DNA of 43,283 nt from Pirellulaceae bacterium (GTDB taxonomy: Bacteria > Planctomycetota > Planctomycetia > Pirellulales > Pirellulaceae), in NCBI GenBank assembly GCA_013002105.1, contig JABDKS010000379.1, positions 1 through 43,283 on the forward strand, in the 5' to 3' direction. The notes beneath the pieces are model-generated. The model was not told the origin of the DNA, did no database searches, and saw only the letters and a list, made by a program, of their open reading frames with translations. Every line of letters starts with the position of its first letter. The first letter of the stretch is position 1. The position numbers and the translations under genes are program-made. Shown here piece by piece: positions 25,296 through 35,458 of this stretch.

Positions 25296-26279
25296 TTATT
25301 TGCTGAGCATGTTTCGGTACATGCTGATACCGGCAGGGCCGACGAGCACGACAAAGATACCTGGGAAGATGAACAAAACCAGCGGGAAGATCATCTTGAC
25401 CGCCGTCTTGGCAGCTTTTTCTTCGGCAATCTGACGACGCTTGCATCGCATTGAATCGCTTTGGACTCGCAAGGCGGTTGCAATGCTGGATCCAAACTTG
25501 TCGGCTTGGATCAGGATTGATGCCAATTGTTTCAGATCATCCACACCGCTGCGGAAACCCAAAGCCTGCAAGACTTCGGATCTTGTTCGACCGAGTTGTA
25601 ACTGCTGGTTAGCGATCGAAAATTCTTCACCGATTTCTTTGTGACTCTTGTTCATTTCTTCGGCCACCTTACGCAGGGCCTGGTCCATCCCCAGACCGGC
25701 TTCGACACAAACGACCATCAAGTCGAGTGCGTCTGGCAGGCCCAAGAAGACTTTTTCCATTCGTTTTTTGGCCATGAAATCCAAGAGCAATTTGGGAATC
25801 ATGTAACCGATAATCACACCGATTGCCAACTTCATCAGCATTCCCTGGGTCAATCCATTGGCCGCCAAGCCAACGATACCGCCAAAGAACAGGCCGACGC
25901 CGGCCAGGATCATCTGCATGCCCTTGAACATTACAGGTGCTTTTTCGCCGCGGAAACCAGCGTTCATCAGTTTTTCGCGCAGGGCGCCCATTTCCTTTTC
26001 GGTGCCCGTGACTTTGTCAGCCAGGGGCATCGTGGCTCGTTCCAGCGCCGCGGTCAGTGCTTCGTTTTTCGTTCTTGCACGGGAGCTAGCGTCGTCGTCG
26101 ACAACTCCGCCACCGCGACGAGAACGCATCATGTCCAATCGAGCTTCGGCCCGCGGTTTGTCATCGCCGCTGACGCGACCGATGGTTACCCATGCGACCG
26201 CGGTGACTGCGAAAAAGATCGCAATCGATGTGATGATAACAGGGTCGATGGATACGGCGAGGATCAGTAACGTCGTCAT
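25296..26279 (-). CDS. tadC: TadC-like type II/IV secretion inner-membrane protein
   Basis: A 327-aa member of the GspF/TadC family, one of two polytopic platform proteins of the Tad (tight adherence) pilus machine. It has an N-terminal hydrophobic segment, a charged cytosolic linker rich in Arg/Asp, two central hydrophobic helices (about 125-170), then the conserved T2SSF block LPDALDLMVVCVEAGLGMDQALRKVAEEM and LASILIQADKFGSSIATALRVQSD, and a C-terminal helix LVLFIFPGIFVVLVGP. AGGA lies about 12 nt before the ATG. It is the last of the tadA-tadB-tadC set, 88 bp after tadB. Confidence 0.9.
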   Translation of the reverse strand: MTTLLILAVSIDPVIITSIAIFFAVTAVAWVTIGRVSGDDKPRAEARLDMMRSRRGGGVVDDDASSRARTKNEALTAALERATMPLADKVTGTEKEMGALREKLMNAGFRGEKAPVMFKGMQMILAGVGLFFGGIVGLAANGLTQGMLMKLAIGVIIGYMIPKLLLDFMAKKRMEKVFLGLPDALDLMVVCVEAGLGMDQALRKVAEEMNKSHKEIGEEFSIANQQLQLGRTRSEVLQALGFRSGVDDLKQLASILIQADKFGSSIATALRVQSDSMRCKRRQIAEEKAAKTAVKMIFPLVLFIFPGIFVVLVGPAGISMYRNMLSK

Positions 26280-26367
26280 GATCGTGGTTCCTGGGTAACC
26301 TCAGCAGATGCCAAGGCGGAAAGTCAGTGGATGATTGGGTGTCGTAAGGGAATAAACGTGGTTGGGT

Positions 26368-27342
26368 TTAGACTTTGATTGTGATGATCTTTTTGATCAC
26401 GAGGGCACCGATCAACTGAGTGACCAATGCACCGCACAGCATGTAGCGTCCGATTTCGTCGGTGAACAATGCCATCACGTATTCGTAGTTCAGTTTCAAC
26501 ATCACCAAGAACAGGACCGGCGGGAGTGCCAACAACACAGCACCACTCATTCGGCCTTCCCCGGTGAGGGCTTGGATCTGTCCGAGAATCTGTAGTCGTT
26601 CGCGAATCAGGTGTCCGATTTTGTCCAGGATCTCTGCCAAGTCACCACCGGTTTGACGCTGCAGGATCACAGCGGTGGCAAAGAAGCGAAGGTCCATGTT
26701 GGGAACGCGAGCGGCCATGTCTTCGATGGCTTCGTCCAGCGGAATTCCCAAATTCTGTTCTTCAAAAGCACGCAAAAACTCACGTGATAGTGGTTCTTCC
26801 ATTTCCGATCCAACCAGTCCGAAACCTGCATTGAGTGAGTGACCGGCACGCAGCGAGCGTCCGATCAACTCCAGGGCTTCGGGCATTTGCTGGCCGAACC
26901 TGGCCAATCGCTTTTTGCGTTTCATCATCAACCAACCAAGCGGCAAGCAAGCGAGTGCTGCACCCAAGATCGGAGCGAGGATGAAGGGGACCGGTGAGAT
27001 CACGCAGAGACCAAATCCAGCGCCAAAGAAGGCCAGGATGATGAACGCGAACTGGGCCGGCGGCATTCGCACATCGGCCTGTTGCAGGTATTCACCCAAC
27101 CCGGGGACGTTCTTCAGGATGCTGGCCATAAAGCCGGTTGCATCGTCGAAACCACCGGCCATCAGTAGTGAACCGCCGGAATCTTCGGCGCCGCCACCGC
27201 CACCGCGTCGACGCGAAGCCATTTCTGCAAGCCGGTCTTCGGTTGCCGAGTTCTCGCTACTTGGCATCATCACGTGGACGGCAAAGGCGAGGATCGATGC
27301 GACAAAGACACCGACAGCTACAATGATGACAATTCCGCTCAT
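26368..27342 (-). CDS. tadB: TadB-like type II/IV secretion inner-membrane protein
   Basis: A 324-aa GspF/TadB-family platform protein that sits in the inner membrane and works with TadC and the TadA ATPase. It starts with a transmembrane helix (IVIIVAVGVFVASILAFAV) and continues with an acidic/Gly-rich linker. A hydrophobic pair at about 90-135 precedes the conserved block MPEALELIGRSLRAGHSLNAGFGLVG and LQRQTGGDLAEILDKIGHLIRER. The ATG at 27340-27342 has no clear ribosome-binding site. It lies 111 bp downstream of tadA, all on the minus strand. Confidence 0.9.
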   Translation of the reverse strand: MSGIVIIVAVGVFVASILAFAVHVMMPSSENSATEDRLAEMASRRRGGGGGAEDSGGSLLMAGGFDDATGFMASILKNVPGLGEYLQQADVRMPPAQFAFIILAFFGAGFGLCVISPVPFILAPILGAALACLPLGWLMMKRKKRLARFGQQMPEALELIGRSLRAGHSLNAGFGLVGSEMEEPLSREFLRAFEEQNLGIPLDEAIEDMAARVPNMDLRFFATAVILQRQTGGDLAEILDKIGHLIRERLQILGQIQALTGEGRMSGAVLLALPPVLFLVMLKLNYEYVMALFTDEIGRYMLCGALVTQLIGALVIKKIITIKV

Positions 27343-27453
27343 GTCTGAACTGCTAAGTAGTGGTAGTTAAACGTGGTTGTGAAATAAAAGGTTTTCGATC
27401 GTCTGGCATCGGAGGCAGAGATCACTCGCTGCCAGGGATGTCAGGTGCCGGCC

Positions 27454-28773
27454 TTAGGCAGGCATGATGACTCGTTCGCGGAACGCACTGGCTGGCAAGC
27501 GAACGCCCGCACACTCCAGTTTGTCCATAAAGCTTGGGCGAACTCCGGTGCACTCAAAGTGGCCGTGAGCTTTGCCGTTTTCGTCGATACCGTTTTGCTT
27601 GTAGCGGTAGATGTCTTGCATGATGATCGTGTCTTGTTCCATCCCGACGACTTCGGTGATCGCCGTCACACGACGCGGTCCACCTTGCAGACGGTTGGCT
27701 TGGATCAGTACGTCCACCGCACCGGAGACTTGTTGGCGAATCGCTTTGACCGGCAAATCGAAACCGGACATCATGACCAGCGTTTCCAAACGAGCGATGG
27801 CGTCACGTGGCGTATTGGCGTGAATCGTGGTTAACGATCCGTCGTGACCGGTGTTCATGGCCTGCAACATGTCCAGGGTTTCACCACCACGGCATTCCCC
27901 GATGATGATTCGTTCAGGACGCATACGCAGGGCGTTCTTGACCAGGTCGGTAGCCGATACCGCACCATTGCCTTCGATATTCGGCGGACGTGTTTCCAAA
28001 CGAACGACGTGGTCCTGTTGCAGTTGCAACTCAGCCGCGTCTTCGATCGTCACGATCCGGTCTTCGTGACCGATAAACGACGACAGCGTGTTCAACAGCG
28101 TCGTTTTTCCCGAACCAGTACCACCGGCGATGATCATGTTCAATCGTGCTTTGATACAGCCTTCAAGCAACATCACCATTTCGGGTGTGAACGCTTTGTA
28201 GTTCAGCAGGTCTTCGAGTTTCAGTGGGTTGCTACCGAATCGACGAATCGAAACCGCAGCACCATCAAGTGCCAAGGGTGGGATGATCGCGTTGACCCGC
28301 GAGCCGTCTTCCAAGCGAGCGTCAACCATTGGTTGCGTTTCGTCAACTCGACGACCGACTTTACTGACGATCCGATCGATGATTTGCAGCAGGTGCTTGC
28401 CGTCGCGGAATTCCACGTCGGTCTTCTGCATCTGTCCGCCCTTTTCGACGTAGATGTTTTTGGGACCGTTGATCAGGATATCGCTGACTTCTGGATCTTT
28501 CAGGATCAACTCCAAAGGTCCCAGGCCGAATGTTTCGTCCAGAACTTCGTCGACGATCTTTTCACGCTCTTGGCGATTCAGCAGCGTTTCTTCGGCATCG
28601 CAAAGGTGCTCGACAACCAGTCGGATTTCGCGACGCAGTGTGTCGCCTTTCATGTCGCCTACGCGAGAAAGGTCAAGCTTGTCGACCAGCTTGCTGTGAA
28701 TCCGACGTTTGATTTCCTCGAATTGTTCGCTGCGGCTGGGGGCTTGGTTTGCAGTTTGATTACGAATTGCCAT
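27454..28773 (-). CDS. tadA: TadA/CpaF-family secretion ATPase
   Basis: A 439-aa cytosolic hexameric ATPase that powers Tad/Flp pilus assembly. The N-terminal domain includes [16 protein letters not shown]. The ATPase core has Walker A GGTGSGKT (217-224), the Asp box [11 protein letters not shown], the Walker-B-like [25 protein letters not shown] and the His box TTIHAN (315-320). The frame is open a further 65 codons upstream. I use the ATG at 28771-28773, because AAGGAA precedes it and because a cytosolic ATPase should not start with the hydrophobic stretch encoded upstream. It is first in the tadA-tadB-tadC order; no pilin, secretin or prepilin peptidase gene is in the window. Confidence 0.94.
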   Translation of the reverse strand: MAIRNQTANQAPSRSEQFEEIKRRIHSKLVDKLDLSRVGDMKGDTLRREIRLVVEHLCDAEETLLNRQEREKIVDEVLDETFGLGPLELILKDPEVSDILINGPKNIYVEKGGQMQKTDVEFRDGKHLLQIIDRIVSKVGRRVDETQPMVDARLEDGSRVNAIIPPLALDGAAVSIRRFGSNPLKLEDLLNYKAFTPEMVMLLEGCIKARLNMIIAGGTGSGKTTLLNTLSSFIGHEDRIVTIEDAAELQLQQDHVVRLETRPPNIEGNGAVSATDLVKNALRMRPERIIIGECRGGETLDMLQAMNTGHDGSLTTIHANTPRDAIARLETLVMMSGFDLPVKAIRQQVSGAVDVLIQANRLQGGPRRVTAITEVVGMEQDTIIMQDIYRYKQNGIDENGKAHGHFECTGVRPSFMDKLECAGVRLPASAFRERVIMPA

Positions 28774-29183
28774 CGCTCGATGTTCCTTGGTCGCTAATCT
28801 GTGTGTGGTTCCCGTGGATTTCACTTTGTCATCAGCCGATGATCGCCGCGAAACGCGTTTTGTGTGGATGTTCGTGACAGTGCCCGTCAATGGACCCTGC
28901 GCTGGCTGGCAGCCGAACGACCCATGCAAACATAGGACGCAAATAAGCAATGGTCGCAATAACCACAATAGATTCGCTAACGAGCGCTTCTTAACTGACC
29001 GCGAAAGCCAATTTTGGGCGGCTCGGATCGCCGCGCAGAGGTGTTGATTCGCTCGCCAGTCGCGTCAGGTTGTCGGTCGTAGCGACTGTGACGATCATCC
29101 GTGCCACGAACCATCAGTCCAACAAAAAACGCTTGCGTGAAAGTCACACGCAAGCGCTGAGAAAAAAATTTTGTTGTTCGCGT
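28774..29183. other. Intergenic region upstream of tadA, 410 bp
   Basis: This lies between the end of the small secreted protein gene at 29184 and the tadA start. It contains the strong hairpin at 29123-29156, so tadA very probably has its own promoter in the remaining 350 bp. I see no coding frame I would support. Confidence 0.65.
29123..29156 (-). terminator. Intrinsic terminator after the 126-aa secreted protein gene
   Basis: CGCTTGCGTG (29130-29139) and CACGCAAGCG (29147-29156) form a perfect 10-bp stem with a 7-nt loop. On the minus strand it is followed directly by TTTTTTG. It begins 27 bp past the stop codon of the minus-strand gene at 29184. An A-run on the other side would also give a T-tract before the stem on that strand. 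Confidence 0.85.
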
Positions 29184-29564
29184 TTACCAAGGACCGCGGA
29201 CGTAGTAATAACCGAACTGATCGGTATGACTGGCCCAAGGTGATGGCGTCGGCCGAAACGATGCGCGTGGGCCGGCACCGGGCGAGTTGGCACTGCGACC
29301 AAACTGATGATGAATCGGATGCATCAAGTTTTGGCTCACGCCCCAGGAGTACGATTGTCGCATGTGAGCCGTCGGTGGCGTGACCACGGCAACCGGTTGG
29401 CCCCAATTCTGCTGGTAGTAACCACCATGCCAGGGTCGATCCATCGAGTAGTTGTGCGACCAGACTTGGAATTGGGCGTAGGGGTCGCCGGCATGGGCGT
29501 CTTGCTGCAGCGTGGCACACAGCGTTGTCAGCAGGCCAGCAGCGAAAAGGATTCGTCGGATCAT
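29184..29564 (-). CDS. Small exported protein, unknown function
   Basis: A 126-aa protein starting MIRRILFAAGLLTTLCATLQ, a Sec signal peptide with likely cleavage after DAHA. The mature part is rich in Tyr, Trp, His, Pro and Gln (QVWSHNYSMDRPWHGGYYQQNW) and ends DQFGYYYVRGPW. It resembles the short, aromatic-rich exported proteins common in planctomycetes; I know no function. The frame extends 56 codons upstream, but the signal peptide sets the start at 29564. It lies 91 bp after the 194-aa exported protein gene and before a strong terminator, so these two may form a transcript apart from tadABC. Confidence 0.7.
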   Translation of the reverse strand: MIRRILFAAGLLTTLCATLQQDAHAGDPYAQFQVWSHNYSMDRPWHGGYYQQNWGQPVAVVTPPTAHMRQSYSWGVSQNLMHPIHHQFGRSANSPGAGPRASFRPTPSPWASHTDQFGYYYVRGPW

Positions 29565-29655
29565 GAATCGGGGTCCGAGGGGTTGGTGAGTTCTGGACGA
29601 GTCGAATATCTGGGCCAATCGGATGCGTGCCCAGATCCGGGGGGGAGAAAACGTG

Positions 29656-30240
29656 TTAGCGAGGCAACCGTATTTTGTTCCAATACAGATTGCTGATGGC
29701 TTGGCGTGCCGGCGGGCTGTAGTACACCGCACGTGTCCGATTCATTCCGCGACCTTCGTCGTAGTAATTATGAAATCGGTTTTTGTGCCAATACAGATAT
29801 TCATGGGGGTAGAACGGCTGATAGGTGTTGAACGTATGTCCCACGTTGGTGGGCACCGGCATCGGCGAAACATACATCTGTGCGTTGGCACGATTGCAGT
29901 TGCCTTGGGTATAGAAGTTGTAGAACAAGTCAGGTTTGCCATAGGCACGTTCGCGACACTGAGCGCCACCAGCGATCATGCCGGAATCGAAACTACCCGC
30001 GTCCACGCTACCGCTGTCAGCAGTGCCTTCGTTGATCACTCCCGCTTCGTTGGCGGATAGGTCACCGACAAAGGTTCCTTCGCTGGACGCCGGCGTTGCG
30101 GCGACTTCATCGCTGACGACTTGTTGGCCGACGATGAATTCGTTGTGACCAAGTCGTTGGGCCGAAGCAAACGAGGTGGCGGTCAACAAAAAGCCCATCG
30201 CCAGTGTGGCGACCAAGTAGTTGGGGATCGATCGTTTCAT
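29656..30240 (-). CDS. Exported protein, unknown function
   Basis: A 194-aa protein with a clear signal peptide (MKRSIPNYLVATLAMGFLLT, cleavage after ASA near residue 28) and a good AGGA before the ATG at 30238-30240. The mature chain has an acidic Ser/Gly/Asp stretch (about 45-90). A Tyr/Asn/Pro-rich tail follows with FYNFYTQGNCNRANAQMYV and YEYLYWHKN-like aromatic segments, plus two Cys. I do not recognise a family. It is the first gene of a two-gene exported-protein unit, divergent from the topoisomerase genes. Confidence 0.75.
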   Translation of the reverse strand: MKRSIPNYLVATLAMGFLLTATSFASAQRLGHNEFIVGQQVVSDEVAATPASSEGTFVGDLSANEAGVINEGTADSGSVDAGSFDSGMIAGGAQCRERAYGKPDLFYNFYTQGNCNRANAQMYVSPMPVPTNVGHTFNTYQPFYPHEYLYWHKNRFHNYYDEGRGMNRTRAVYYSPPARQAISNLYWNKIRLPR

Positions 30241-30603
30241 ATTCGGTTCCTCCGAGAACCGCGGGAGCGTCAATTTCCATCGTCGCGTACAGGTCTATTG
30301 CTGTCGCGCGTTGAGGTCGCCAAGCAGTGCTGCCCAGAGAATCCCCGTGTGTATCGATCTAGTTCGGCCCGAGCTTCCTCTCCAAATCAACTTCGCTGCA
30401 TTGGTCGTTGCTATCACGACGATGGGGCTTTTCCCCGTCATCTGAGCGTTCGGCACGATCATCGGTTTCCATTCATTGGCTCTGATCGGTATAAAACCGG
30501 GTTTGAGAAAGGCCCCTTAAGTTGCCCCACTAGGTTTGGCTAGCGTTTTCGCTACAAATTCCCTAGTTTGACACGTTCGATTGCGGGAAAAGGATATTCG
30601 TCA
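30241..30603. other. Divergent intergenic region, 363 bp
   Basis: This lies between the 194-aa exported protein (minus) and the topoisomerase A subunit (plus). GGTATAAAACC near 30488 contains a TATAAA that could be a -10 box for the plus-strand genes, but no convincing -35 is seen. It holds no other structure I can support. Confidence 0.5.
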
Positions 30604-33108
30604 GTGGCAAAACGTCGAACTCGAAACGCGGGGGGTGGTTCAGGCGGTCGCAAGAAAGCGACATCCAAGACCAGCAAGCGCGGATCATCACGAAAATCGT
30701 CCAGCAAGAACGGTTCGCTCTTTGATGCGATTGATGCCGAGTTGTTGACCGTGATTCCGCTCCGCCAAGCGGCCCAGGAGCGGTACCTGAATTATTCGCT
30801 CTCGGTGATCACCAGTCGCGCACTGCCGGACGTACGTGACGGGCTCAAACCGGTACAGCGACGTATTCTTTACACGATGAGTCAGCAAGGGCTCAGTGCC
30901 ACGGCCAAACACCGCAAGTGTGCCAAGGTGGTCGGTGACGTGATGGGTAATTATCACCCGCACGGCGACAGTTCGATCTACGAAGCGCTGGTACGAATGG
31001 CCCAGCCATTTTCGTTGCGAATGCCCTTGATCGACGGCAGCGGCAACTTCGGTAGCGTCGATGGCGATAACGCTGCCGCGATGCGCTACACCGAATGTCG
31101 CATGACGCCGGTGGCCAACGAAGTGCTGATGGACTTGGCCACGCGCACGGTTGCGTTCAAACCCAACTACGACGGTAGTCGCGAAGAACCGGTCGTCTTG
31201 CCCAGTCGCGTACCCAACCTGCTGGTCAATGGCGCAACGGGAATCGCCGTGGGAATGGCGACCAACATTCCACCACACAATTTAAAGGAAGTCTGCCAAG
31301 CACTTTTAAAGTTGCTGCGTGATCCCGAGATCAAAGATTATCAACTGGTCGCCAACGATGCTGTTCAAGGACCCGACTTTCCAACCGGCGGCGAGATCAT
31401 CAACAGCAAAGAAGAACTGCGCGAGATCTACAGCACCGGCCAGGGCACGATTAAGTTGCGAGGCACCGCCAAGTCGGTCAGCAAGGGCAGAGCTGCCGCA
31501 GTTTTGCAGATCACTTCGATCCCCTTTGGCGTCAACAAAGCCGCCATGGTCGAACGCATCAACGAGCTGGTTATCACGGGCAAGTTGCCGCTGGTGGTCG
31601 AAGCACGAGATTTGTCGACCGACGAGATTCGAGTCGACTTGCAACTCAAGAAAGACGCCGATCAAAACAAAGTCCTCGCCTATCTGTACAAACACACGGA
31701 CTTTCAGAAAAATTTTAACGTCAATCTGACCTGCCTGGTTCCGACGGAGAATCCCGAAGTCGGCGCTCCTAATCGACTCGGGCTCAAGGAGATCCTTTGG
31801 CACTTCTTGCACTTCCGACTGGAGGTTCTAACTCGTCGGCTCGAAAACGAACTGGCCAGTCTGGAGAAACGAATTCACATCCTCAATGGCTTTGCTTTGG
31901 TCTTCGACGCCCTCGATACGATCATCAAAATCATTCGCCGTAGTGATGGCAAAGCAGACGCCGCAGTCAAGATCATGAAGAAATTTCCACCGCGCAACGG
32001 TCGCGGCGGATTGGATGAAGACCAGACCGATGCGATTTTGGAACTGAAGCTCTATCGACTGGCCAGGCTCGAGATCAATGTGATCTTGGAGGAACTGAAG
32101 AACAAGAAGAAGCGGGCCGCCCAGATTCGAAAACTACTCAATGAGGACACCAAAGATACGAATGCCTCGGGGCGTTGGAAAATCATTCGCGGTGAAATCG
32201 AATCATTGATCACCGATTACGGAAAAGATGCCGCTGGCAAACGACGTACAACGATTTCGACTGCGGTGGAAGAACCCGAGTATAGCGCCGAGGACTTTAT
32301 CGTGGCCGAGAATTGCCACGTATTGATCACACGAGACGGTTGGGTCAAGCGGCAAAAACAGATTGCCGACCCCGGCAAGAGTCGTTTACGACAGGGCGAT
32401 AGCGTATTGGCCTGCGTTGCCGGTAGCACCCGCGAGACGATTGGATTCTTTTCGTCGCTGGGCGTTTGTTACACCGCACGAATGGTCGACCTGCCCGCAT
32501 CGACCGGCTTCGGCGAACCGGTACAAAAACTATTCAAGATGAAAGATGGCGAGAAGATTGTTGCCGCGATGTCATTCGATCCTCGCGTGCTGCCTGGTGA
32601 TGTCAAAGAAGACCCCAAGAACCCCGATCTGTGTCCGGAAATACATGGGTTCGCGGCGTCGTCCAACGGATTCGCATTGCGATTTGGTCTGGAGTCATTT
32701 TTGGAACCTTCGACTCGCAGCGGACGCCGGTTCGCCCGCGTATCGGGTGATGCGTCGATCATCGATGTCGCGCCGATTCACGGTGACGAAGTGGTCTTGG
32801 CGATTTCAAAAAACTGTCGCGCGATGGTTTGCGAAGTAGAAGAGATCAACTACCTCTCGGGTGCCGGCAAAGGGGTGACGTTGATCCGACTGGCAAAGGA
32901 TGATCAACTCCTTGGTTTCAAATGTTCCAGCGGCGACCGTGATCTGTTGACCGTAAAAACCAACCGCGGTGCAAAGAAAACGATTTCGACGGTCAAGTAC
33001 CGCATCACATCGCGGGGCGGTCGAGGCAACGAGATTCAAAAGAACGGGAAAATCGCTGAGATCCTTTCGCCGCCGATCGAGCCCCCCACGACATTCGACG
33101 ACGAGTAA
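30604..33108 (+). CDS. Type IIA topoisomerase A subunit (GyrA/ParC family)
   Basis: An 834-aa DNA breakage-reunion subunit. A basic, Ser/Gly/Lys-rich tail (about 1-38) precedes the core, which opens [20 protein letters not shown]. The catalytic Tyr is in [11 protein letters not shown]. The quinolone-region sequence is [13 protein letters not shown], with Glu where E. coli GyrA has Asp87; Glu is the ParC state. The C-terminal beta-pinwheel shows no GyrA-box in its first blade; a related [11 protein letters not shown] occurs only near the end. I chose GTG 30604 (VAKRRTRN) over TTG 30568 because AAAGGA lies about 12 nt before it. With the adjacent ParE-like gene it probably forms a topoisomerase IV-like enzyme, but gyrase is not excluded. 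Confidence 0.9.
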   Translation: MAKRRTRNAGGGSGGRKKATSKTSKRGSSRKSSSKNGSLFDAIDAELLTVIPLRQAAQERYLNYSLSVITSRALPDVRDGLKPVQRRILYTMSQQGLSATAKHRKCAKVVGDVMGNYHPHGDSSIYEALVRMAQPFSLRMPLIDGSGNFGSVDGDNAAAMRYTECRMTPVANEVLMDLATRTVAFKPNYDGSREEPVVLPSRVPNLLVNGATGIAVGMATNIPPHNLKEVCQALLKLLRDPEIKDYQLVANDAVQGPDFPTGGEIINSKEELREIYSTGQGTIKLRGTAKSVSKGRAAAVLQITSIPFGVNKAAMVERINELVITGKLPLVVEARDLSTDEIRVDLQLKKDADQNKVLAYLYKHTDFQKNFNVNLTCLVPTENPEVGAPNRLGLKEILWHFLHFRLEVLTRRLENELASLEKRIHILNGFALVFDALDTIIKIIRRSDGKADAAVKIMKKFPPRNGRGGLDEDQTDAILELKLYRLARLEINVILEELKNKKKRAAQIRKLLNEDTKDTNASGRWKIIRGEIESLITDYGKDAAGKRRTTISTAVEEPEYSAEDFIVAENCHVLITRDGWVKRQKQIADPGKSRLRQGDSVLACVAGSTRETIGFFSSLGVCYTARMVDLPASTGFGEPVQKLFKMKDGEKIVAAMSFDPRVLPGDVKEDPKNPDLCPEIHGFAASSNGFALRFGLESFLEPSTRSGRRFARVSGDASIIDVAPIHGDEVVLAISKNCRAMVCEVEEINYLSGAGKGVTLIRLAKDDQLLGFKCSSGDRDLLTVKTNRGAKKTISTVKYRITSRGGRGNEIQKNGKIAEILSPPIEPPTTFDDE

Positions 33109-33235
33109 TAGAAACGCTTACTGGGCAAGATTTTTTGGGTCCTATTCCCAATCGATCTGTCCAGATCATTGATACCTATTCGTTCAGAACCACGTGTCAA
33201 CGTTTGAACGAAATCGCCTCAACACAACGAAGCTT

Positions 33236-35149
33236 ATGGCCACTGCCGCTAAAACCTACACCGCAAAAAACATTGTCGCACTCGAGGGCTTGGATCCTGT
33301 TCGAAAGCGACCGGGAATGTATATCGGCGGCGTTGGAATGGCGGGATTGCATCATCTGATCTGGGAAGTCGTCGACAATTCGGTCGACGAAGCGATGAAT
33401 GGCCACGCCAGCGAGATTTCCGTAACGCTGCACAAAGATGGCCAGACGATCACCGTATCGGACAATGGTCGTGGGATCCCGATCGACAAACATCCCAAAA
33501 CCAAAAAGCCGGCGCTCGAAATGGTGCTGACCGTGCTGCACGCCGGCGGCAAATTTGATGGCGACAATTACAAGACCGCCGGCGGTCTACATGGTGTTGG
33601 CGCCTCGGTAGTCAATGCACTGTCAAAACAGTTGACTGCGGTCGTTCGACGCGACGGTGCCCAATACCGGATGGTTTTTGCCAAAGGTCAAACCAAGACC
33701 AAGTTGCAGAAACTCAAGGGTGCCGTGCGGGGATCCGGCACGACGATCACGTTCACGCCCGATCCCACGATTTTTCCTAAGATCGATTTCAACACCGAAA
33801 CCATTCGTGCCCGACTGGAGACCGCCAGTTTCTTGCATCGCGGTCTGAAAGTCACCTACGTTGACGAGAGCAACAAGACCAAGGAAACCTTTCTGCACGA
33901 AGAGGGAATTGTTGACTACTTGGGCAAGGTGCTCAAAGAACGCAAAGCCAGTCCGATTCACGAATCGCCGTTCACGCTTCGTAAGGACGATGACATTCGG
34001 TTGGAGTTGACGCTGCAGTGGACTGAGTCGACTGACGAACACGTTCGCAGTTATGTCAACGGGATCCCCACCGGCAATGGGGGAACCCACGAGAATGGTT
34101 TTCGAAGTGGTTTGAACAAAGCAGTTCGGAACTACATTGACACGCACAGTCTGACGCCGCGCGGTGTCAAAATTACGCACGAAGACATTCGCGAAGGTTT
34201 GGTCGCGATCGTGTCGATATTCCTGGCCGAGCCGCAATTTCAGGGACAAACAAAGGATCGACTGAACAACCCCGACGCCCAGGCAACGGTCGAAGGCGTC
34301 GTGCGGCCGGCCATCGAACAGTGGATGAACAATAATCGCAGCGTCGCTGACGTGGTGATTGCGAGAATTATCGCCGCGGCTCGTGCTCGTGCTGCATCGC
34401 GTGCCGCGTCAGCCGCTGTGTCACGAAAGGGTGGCGCCAAACGAACGTTGTTGCCGGGCAAGTTGAGCGATTGTCTGAATAGCGGCAAATCTGATTCAGA
34501 ATTGTTTATCGTCGAAGGCGATTCGGCAGGCGGTAGCGCCAAGCAAGGTCGCGACCGGAATTACCAAGCGATCTTGCCGCTGCGAGGAAAGGTTCTCAAT
34601 ACCGAGAGCGCCACTCTGAAAAAGATCATGGATAACAAGGAAATCCAAGACATGATCGCGGCGCTGGGTTGTGGCATCGGACCGGGAATGAATCTGGGAT
34701 CGCTTCGTTACGACCGCATCATTTTGTTGGCCGACGCCGATTCAGATGGCCACCACATCACGACACTGTTGTTGACATTCTTTTATCGACACATGCCAGC
34801 TTTGATCGCCGACGGTCGGCTGTACATCGCCGTACCACCGTTGTTCCGTATCGACATTGGCAAAGAAACGTTCTGGGCAAAAGACGACGAACATCGCGAG
34901 GAAATCCTGCAAGCTCACACCGGCCGAGCCAATCCGGAGATCACTCGTTTCAAAGGTCTCGGCGAGATGATGCCCAAGGTGCTTTGGAACACGACGCTCA
35001 ATCCAGACACGCGAACATTGCTGCGCGTGGAGATCGACGACCATCTGGAGACCGATCGTGTAATCAGCGACTTGATGGGACGTGACGCGTCGGCTCGGTT
35101 TCGATTTATTATGGAACGGGCCGAGGACGCCCAAGGAATCGATATCTGA
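33236..35149 (+). CDS. parE: Type IIA topoisomerase B subunit, ParE-like
   Basis: A 637-aa ATPase/TOPRIM subunit. The GHKL ATPase shows RKRPGMYIGG, DNSVDEA, DNGRGIP and GGLHGVGASVVNAL. The TOPRIM domain has ELFIVEGDSAGGSAKQGRDR with the catalytic Glu and LADADSDGHHI. The DADSDG spelling (GyrB usually has DADVDG), VPPLFRIDIGKE and the compact length without a GyrB insertion favour ParE. RFKGLGEMMPKVLW follows. The start ATG at 33236 (MATAAKTYTAKN) has only a weak ribosome-binding site; a GTG at 33194 is possible. It is 127 bp after the A-subunit gene, so the pair is in A-then-B order and is likely co-transcribed. Confidence 0.92.
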   Translation: MATAAKTYTAKNIVALEGLDPVRKRPGMYIGGVGMAGLHHLIWEVVDNSVDEAMNGHASEISVTLHKDGQTITVSDNGRGIPIDKHPKTKKPALEMVLTVLHAGGKFDGDNYKTAGGLHGVGASVVNALSKQLTAVVRRDGAQYRMVFAKGQTKTKLQKLKGAVRGSGTTITFTPDPTIFPKIDFNTETIRARLETASFLHRGLKVTYVDESNKTKETFLHEEGIVDYLGKVLKERKASPIHESPFTLRKDDDIRLELTLQWTESTDEHVRSYVNGIPTGNGGTHENGFRSGLNKAVRNYIDTHSLTPRGVKITHEDIREGLVAIVSIFLAEPQFQGQTKDRLNNPDAQATVEGVVRPAIEQWMNNNRSVADVVIARIIAAARARAASRAASAAVSRKGGAKRTLLPGKLSDCLNSGKSDSELFIVEGDSAGGSAKQGRDRNYQAILPLRGKVLNTESATLKKIMDNKEIQDMIAALGCGIGPGMNLGSLRYDRIILLADADSDGHHITTLLLTFFYRHMPALIADGRLYIAVPPLFRIDIGKETFWAKDDEHREEILQAHTGRANPEITRFKGLGEMMPKVLWNTTLNPDTRTLLRVEIDDHLETDRVISDLMGRDASARFRFIMERAEDAQGIDI

Positions 35150-35458
35150 TGAGCCCGCTCTGTCGAGCGGTCGCGGTCCCCTTGGCGGTGCGACTCATTG
35201 GGGTCCAGCCCTACAACGTGTCTCATCCTGGCTTCGCGGTTGTCCTCAAATTGACACCAACTGTCCGACGTTAATCTGTTCCGGATGCATCACGTAAGTC
35301 GTTGGCTGATTGGTTGTTACGGCGGAAATGGTGGTTTCTAGGCAGAATCGGCCCGCTGTATGCGGCACAGTTGCAGGTGGCCTCGGATTTCCGTTCGTTG
35401 CGTTGCGCGAGGTTCCTTGGCCAACCTCCCCCTCTCTCAGATATCAGGAAGCACTTTT
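35150..35458. other. Intergenic region, 309 bp
   Basis: This follows the B-subunit gene. CCGCTC-TGTC-GAGCGG (35155-35170) is a 6-bp hairpin right after the stop codon and may help end the transcript. The rest should hold the promoter and leader of the small exported protein gene. I see no coding frame here. Confidence 0.55.

Noticed and set aside
27844..28797. 317-codon open frame on the plus strand
   Set aside because: It is antisense to tadA and its composition is that expected of a mirrored coding frame.
28774..28968. Lipoprotein-like N-terminal extension of TadA (a Leu-rich stretch before Cys-Gln-Pro)
   Set aside because: The frame is open upstream, but a lipoprotein signal makes no sense on a cytosolic ATPase, and a ribosome-binding site precedes the ATG at 28773.
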